Positions 61,444 through 64,000 of a stretch of 64,000 nucleotides of DNA are shown piece after piece. Under the pieces are notes generated by a model. That model was not told the DNA's origin. It searched no databases and was given only the letters and a program-made list of their open reading frames with translations. The translations under genes and the position numbers were made by a program. The first letter of the stretch is position 1; each line of letters begins with the position of its first letter. This stretch comes from CAMYMQ01 sp963730305 (GTDB taxonomy: Bacteria; Pseudomonadota; Alphaproteobacteria; Bin65): contig CAVSRB010000002.1 of assembly GCA_963730305.1 (NCBI GenBank), positions 310,001-374,000 on the forward strand, read 5' to 3'.

Positions 61444-62546
61444 CCGCCGGCCCTGCAACACCGGCCGCCGGCGACACGATCGCGCCGGGGGCGCGGATCG
61501 GCATTCTCGGCGGCGGCCAGCTCGGCCGGATGACCGCGCTGGCGGCGGCCCGGCTCGGCTACCGCACCGTCGTGTTATGCCCGGAGCCGGATTGCCCGGC
61601 CTCGCAGGTCACCGACGCGACGATCACCGCGCCCTACGAGGATCCCGCCGCGCTGGCCCAGCTCGCCGACGCCGCGGACGTGGTGACCCTCGAATTCGAG
61701 AACCTGCCGGTCGAGGCGCTGGAATTGCTCGCCGCGCGGGTGCCGGTGCGGCCGGGCGCGGGCGTCCTGCGGATCAGCCAGGACCGGCTGCTGGAGAAGC
61801 GCTTCGCCCGGGACAACGGCGTCGCGACCGCCGACTTCGAGCCGGTCGACAGCGCCGCCGACCTCGCCGCGGCGTTCGAGCGGCTGGGTGGGCCGTTGAT
61901 CGTCAAGACCCGGCGCTTCGGCTACGACGGCAAGGGCCAGGTCCGGGTCGAGCGCGCCGCGGATGCACCCGCCGCGATCGAGGCGCTCGCCGGAGCGCCG
62001 GCCATCGCCGAGGCCGTTGTCGACTTCGAGCGCGAGGTCTCCGTGATCGTCGGGCGCGGGCCCGACGGCGGCGTTGCGATCTACGACCCGGTCGAGAACC
62101 GCCACGAGAACCACATTCTGCGCACCACGCTCGCGCCCGCGGACCTGCCGCCGGACCGCGCCGAGGCGGCCCGCGCGATCGGCCGCCGGCTGGCCGAGGC
62201 GCTCGATCTGGTCGGTCTGCTCGCGATCGAGCTGTTCGTCGCCCGCGACGGGCGGCTGCTGTTCAACGAGATGGCGCCGCGGCCGCACAATTCCGGCCAC
62301 TGGACCATCGACGCCTGCGCGGTCAGCCAGTTCGAGATGCTGGTCCGTGCCGTCTGCGGCCTGCCGCTGGGCAGCGCCGAGCGCCACGCCGACGCCGAGA
62401 TGACCAACCTGCTCGGCGACGAGGCGGCCGACTGGCCGCGGCTGCTGGCGGAGCCGCACACCTGCCTGCACCTCTACGGCAAGGCGGAGGCGCGGCCGGG
62501 CCGCAAGATGGGCCACGTCACCCGGCTCAAGCCGAAACGGGCGTAG
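61440..62546 (+). CDS. purK: 5-(carboxyamino)imidazole ribonucleotide synthase
   Basis: A 368-residue ATP-grasp enzyme: IGILGGGQLGRMTALAAARL at the N-terminus, LIVKTRRFGYDGKGQVRVE and EREVSVIVGRGPDGGVAIYD in the grasp domain, and NEMAPRPHNSGHWTIDACAV near the active site. It makes N5-CAIR from AIR, ATP and bicarbonate for PurE. Start GTG 61440 shares bases with the purE stop codon. Confidence 0.97.
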   Translation: MTAGPATPAAGDTIAPGARIGILGGGQLGRMTALAAARLGYRTVVLCPEPDCPASQVTDATITAPYEDPAALAQLADAADVVTLEFENLPVEALELLAARVPVRPGAGVLRISQDRLLEKRFARDNGVATADFEPVDSAADLAAAFERLGGPLIVKTRRFGYDGKGQVRVERAADAPAAIEALAGAPAIAEAVVDFEREVSVIVGRGPDGGVAIYDPVENRHENHILRTTLAPADLPPDRAEAARAIGRRLAEALDLVGLLAIELFVARDGRLLFNEMAPRPHNSGHWTIDACAVSQFEMLVRAVCGLPLGSAERHADAEMTNLLGDEAADWPRLLAEPHTCLHLYGKAEARPGRKMGHVTRLKPKRA

Positions 62547-62548
62547 GC

Positions 62549-63217
62549 CTACCAGCGCCCCCGGCGCGGCATGTGCGGGCGGCGCAGCGACTTCAGGATT
62601 TCGGCGGGATTGGGCATCGACCGGAACGGCCGGGTCAGCGGCTCGACCGCCTTGGGCAGCCGCAGCGCGTCGTCGATCCGGCGCGCCAGGAAGTCCCAGG
62701 TCTTGACGTTACCCTCCGACCGGTCGGACAGCCAGTAGGTCACCGTCGCCAGGTAGACGCCGGCGAGGATCGAGCGCTTGGTGTAGTAGTTGAAGTCGGT
62801 GGAGTCGTCGCCCGCGCAGCGCCAGATCGCGTCCACCGTCCGCCACACGCAGCGCGCCGCCACCGGCGCGTTGAGCGGCAGCGCCAGCAGGGTCGCCGCC
62901 CGGCGCATCGCCTCGTGGTCGCCCGCCAGCAGCTCGAGCCGCGTGCGGACGCAGGTGACGATCCGGTCGCGCACCCGCATCCCGGCCAGCTCGGCGGGGT
63001 CGAGTGCTTCGGCCATGCGCCGATCGGCGATCCGGCTCCAGAAGGCGACCGCGTCGATCGCCCCGCGCGGGAAGGCGCGGTGGACGAACTCGCGGTCGAG
63101 GCCGGCGTCGCGGGCGCCGGCGAACAGCGCCTGCATCGACCAGCCGTCGAACGGCACGTGGATCAGGGCGGCGTCCAGCAGCGCCTCGCGGCGGCGGTCG
63201 AGGGAGCGTTCAGTCAT
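62549..63217 (-). CDS. COQ9 family protein (ubiquinone biosynthesis)
   Basis: 222 residues with a TetR-like fold: RREALLDAALIHVPFDGWSM, FVHRAFPRGAIDAVAFWSRI, RCAGDDSTDFNYYTKRSILA and WDFLARRIDDALRL. The TDFNYYTKR motif is the COQ9 hallmark. COQ9 binds a lipid intermediate and assists ubiquinone hydroxylation (with COQ7-type enzymes). It ends 2 bases after purK on the opposite strand; it diverges from rpsU. Confidence 0.93.
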   Translation of the reverse strand: MTERSLDRRREALLDAALIHVPFDGWSMQALFAGARDAGLDREFVHRAFPRGAIDAVAFWSRIADRRMAEALDPAELAGMRVRDRIVTCVRTRLELLAGDHEAMRRAATLLALPLNAPVAARCVWRTVDAIWRCAGDDSTDFNYYTKRSILAGVYLATVTYWLSDRSEGNVKTWDFLARRIDDALRLPKAVEPLTRPFRSMPNPAEILKSLRRPHMPRRGRW

Positions 63218-63426
63218 GCCCGTTATATGCGCGCACCGGGCGTCCCGGTAAAGGCCGGGGCCTTGCGGAAGGGCGGAGAAATCGGGGAACCGCCGCGACA
63301 AGTGGCTTTCATTGGCCAGCGCACCTATGTTATCAAGCGCCAACCGTCCGCTCTCCGAGCGGACGCCACTTTTGTGCACCCTCTTCATGCGTGAACAGTC
63401 GTGCACCTTGTTTAAGGAGGCGTCCC

Positions 63427-63633
63427 ATCGTCCAGGTAGTCGTCCGCGACAACAATGTCGACCAGGCCCTGAAAGCGCTGAAGAAGAAGATGCAGCGCGA
63501 GGGCGTATTCCGCGAGATGAAGCTGCGCCGGAGCTACGAGAAGCCCTCGGAGCGCCGCGCCCGCGAGAAGGCCGAGGCGGTTCGCCGGGCCCGCAAGCTC
63601 GCGCGCAAGCGCATGGAGCGCGAAGGCTTCTGA
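63427..63633 (+). CDS. rpsU: 30S ribosomal protein S21, apparent ATC start
   Basis: 68 residues: VQVVVRDNNVDQALKALKKK, MQREGVFREMKLRRSYEKPS and AREKAEAVRRARKLARKRME, the full S21 length. AAGGAGG at 63414-63420 is an ideal ribosome-binding site and points to the ATC at 63427 with 6 bases spacing. No ATG, GTG or TTG lies in frame at a suitable distance. Either AUC is the start or a G was misread. The leader holds a GTCCGCT/AGCGGAC hairpin (63346-63364) and a GTGCAC pair. Confidence 0.93.
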   Translation: MVQVVVRDNNVDQALKALKKKMQREGVFREMKLRRSYEKPSERRAREKAEAVRRARKLARKRMEREGF

Positions 63634-63679
63634 TCCCGGGGCTCCGGCCCCGCTTCGATCTCCCTTTGCAATTCGACGT

Positions 63680-63703
63680 CCGCCGGACAGCATGGTCCGG
63701 CGG
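63680..63703. repeat. Perfect hairpin downstream of rpsU
   Basis: Nine-base arms CCGCCGGAC and GTCCGGCGG with loop AGCATG, no T-run on either side. A smaller GC hairpin directly follows the rpsU stop (63637-63653). The 180 bases 63634-63813 contain no gene. Confidence 0.45.
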
Positions 63704-63813
63704 CGCGTTCGTGTGTCCGGGGTCTGCGTCGGCGGGCGGCGCGTCCCGGCAATGCGGCGGCCCCTCACCCGGCTCCGTGTAAGGCGCGGCCGCGCCTCGC
63801 CAACCCGATCCCA

Positions 63814-64000
63814 TCAGCCCCGCCGCCTTTCCAGGATCGCCGCGGCGTTGCCGGCCCGGATCGCCGCCTGGTCCGTCTCGCCGAGGCCGCTGGTCGCGAT
63901 GCCGTCGAGCACCCAGGCGGTGTCGAACACCGGGTGGTCGGTCCCGACCAGCACCCGGTCGGCGCCGAACACCTGGGCGGTCAGCGCGATGGCGCGGGGG
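63814..64000 (-). CDS. Amidohydrolase-family protein, C-terminal end only
   Basis: The last 61 residues before a TGA at 63816-63814: TAQVFGADRVLVGTDHPVFD, then SGLGETDQAAIRAGNAAAIL. The V-G-T-D-H metal-binding Asp motif and the AIRAGNAAAIL end are those of TIM-barrel amidohydrolases of the ACMSD/AH2 type. The N-terminus lies outside the window and the substrate cannot be inferred. Confidence 0.75.
   Translation of the reverse strand, partial: PRAIALTAQVFGADRVLVGTDHPVFDTAWVLDGIATSGLGETDQAAIRAGNAAAILERRRG

Noticed and set aside
1..64000. CRISPR arrays or complete insertion sequences
   Set aside because: No regularly spaced direct repeats, Cas genes, transposases or terminal inverted repeats were recognised on either strand.

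Overview
The window is GC-rich chromosomal DNA from an alphaproteobacterium. The marker genes are typical of that class: a TrcR/DUF1013 cell-cycle regulator, UPF0262, DUF2948, DUF1192, COQ9, a class I lysyl-tRNA synthetase, short-form HisG, a phasin, and a complete acpXL cluster for the very-long-chain acyl group of lipid A. The order murA-DUF2948-hisG-hisD-UPF0262-phosphatase-infA-maf-rng-yacG suggests a Rhodospirillales-like lineage. That placement is inference; no search was run.

Layout. 1-11.1 kb: a DUF898 membrane protein (cut by the window edge), acuI, and a four-gene operon on the minus strand (metallo-hydrolase, TAXI binding protein, fused TRAP permease, sulfatase). The operon diverges from a MarR regulator across a palindromic operator. 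DedA, MFS and alpha/beta-hydrolase genes follow. 11.1-19.1 kb: tRNA-Thr, a housekeeping run from murA to yacG, and tRNA-Phe. 19.3-24.8 kb: an lpxXL-like acyltransferase and acpXL-fabZ-fabF2-fabF1-adh2, which together should build and transfer a very-long-chain acyl group onto lipid A. 24.85-47.36 kb: a podovirus-type morphogenesis and lysis island. 47.5-64 kb: an S24-type regulator, an aminotransferase, a phasin, lysK, a sigma/anti-sigma pair, TerB, trcR, two divergent acyl-CoA ligases, DUF465 genes, a GGDEF protein, purEK, coq9, rpsU and a cut amidohydrolase.

The island is the most unusual part. Read on the minus strand it holds portal, Bbp19-like protein, scaffold, major capsid, a peptidoglycan-binding virion protein with a toxin-like C-terminus, tail tubular A and B, a gp14-like core protein, tail fibre, large terminase, endolysin and an Rz/Rz1 spanin pair. 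I find no integrase, replication gene, RNA polymerase or small early genes, and host-type genes abut both ends. It could be a domesticated particle system or a decayed prophage. Two nearly identical promoter-leader modules, each with a 17-bp spacer, precede the capsid and tail genes. Cargo genes include a toxin/immunity-like pair, an RNA 2'-phosphotransferase (kptA), a GtrII-like glucosyltransferase and two Sel1-repeat membrane proteins.

About a dozen genes, host and phage alike, are broken by single-base indels, mostly one extra G or C. hisD has three, yet the protein is otherwise perfectly conserved. I read these as sequencing or assembly errors rather than pseudogenes, and give full-length coordinates for the affected genes.
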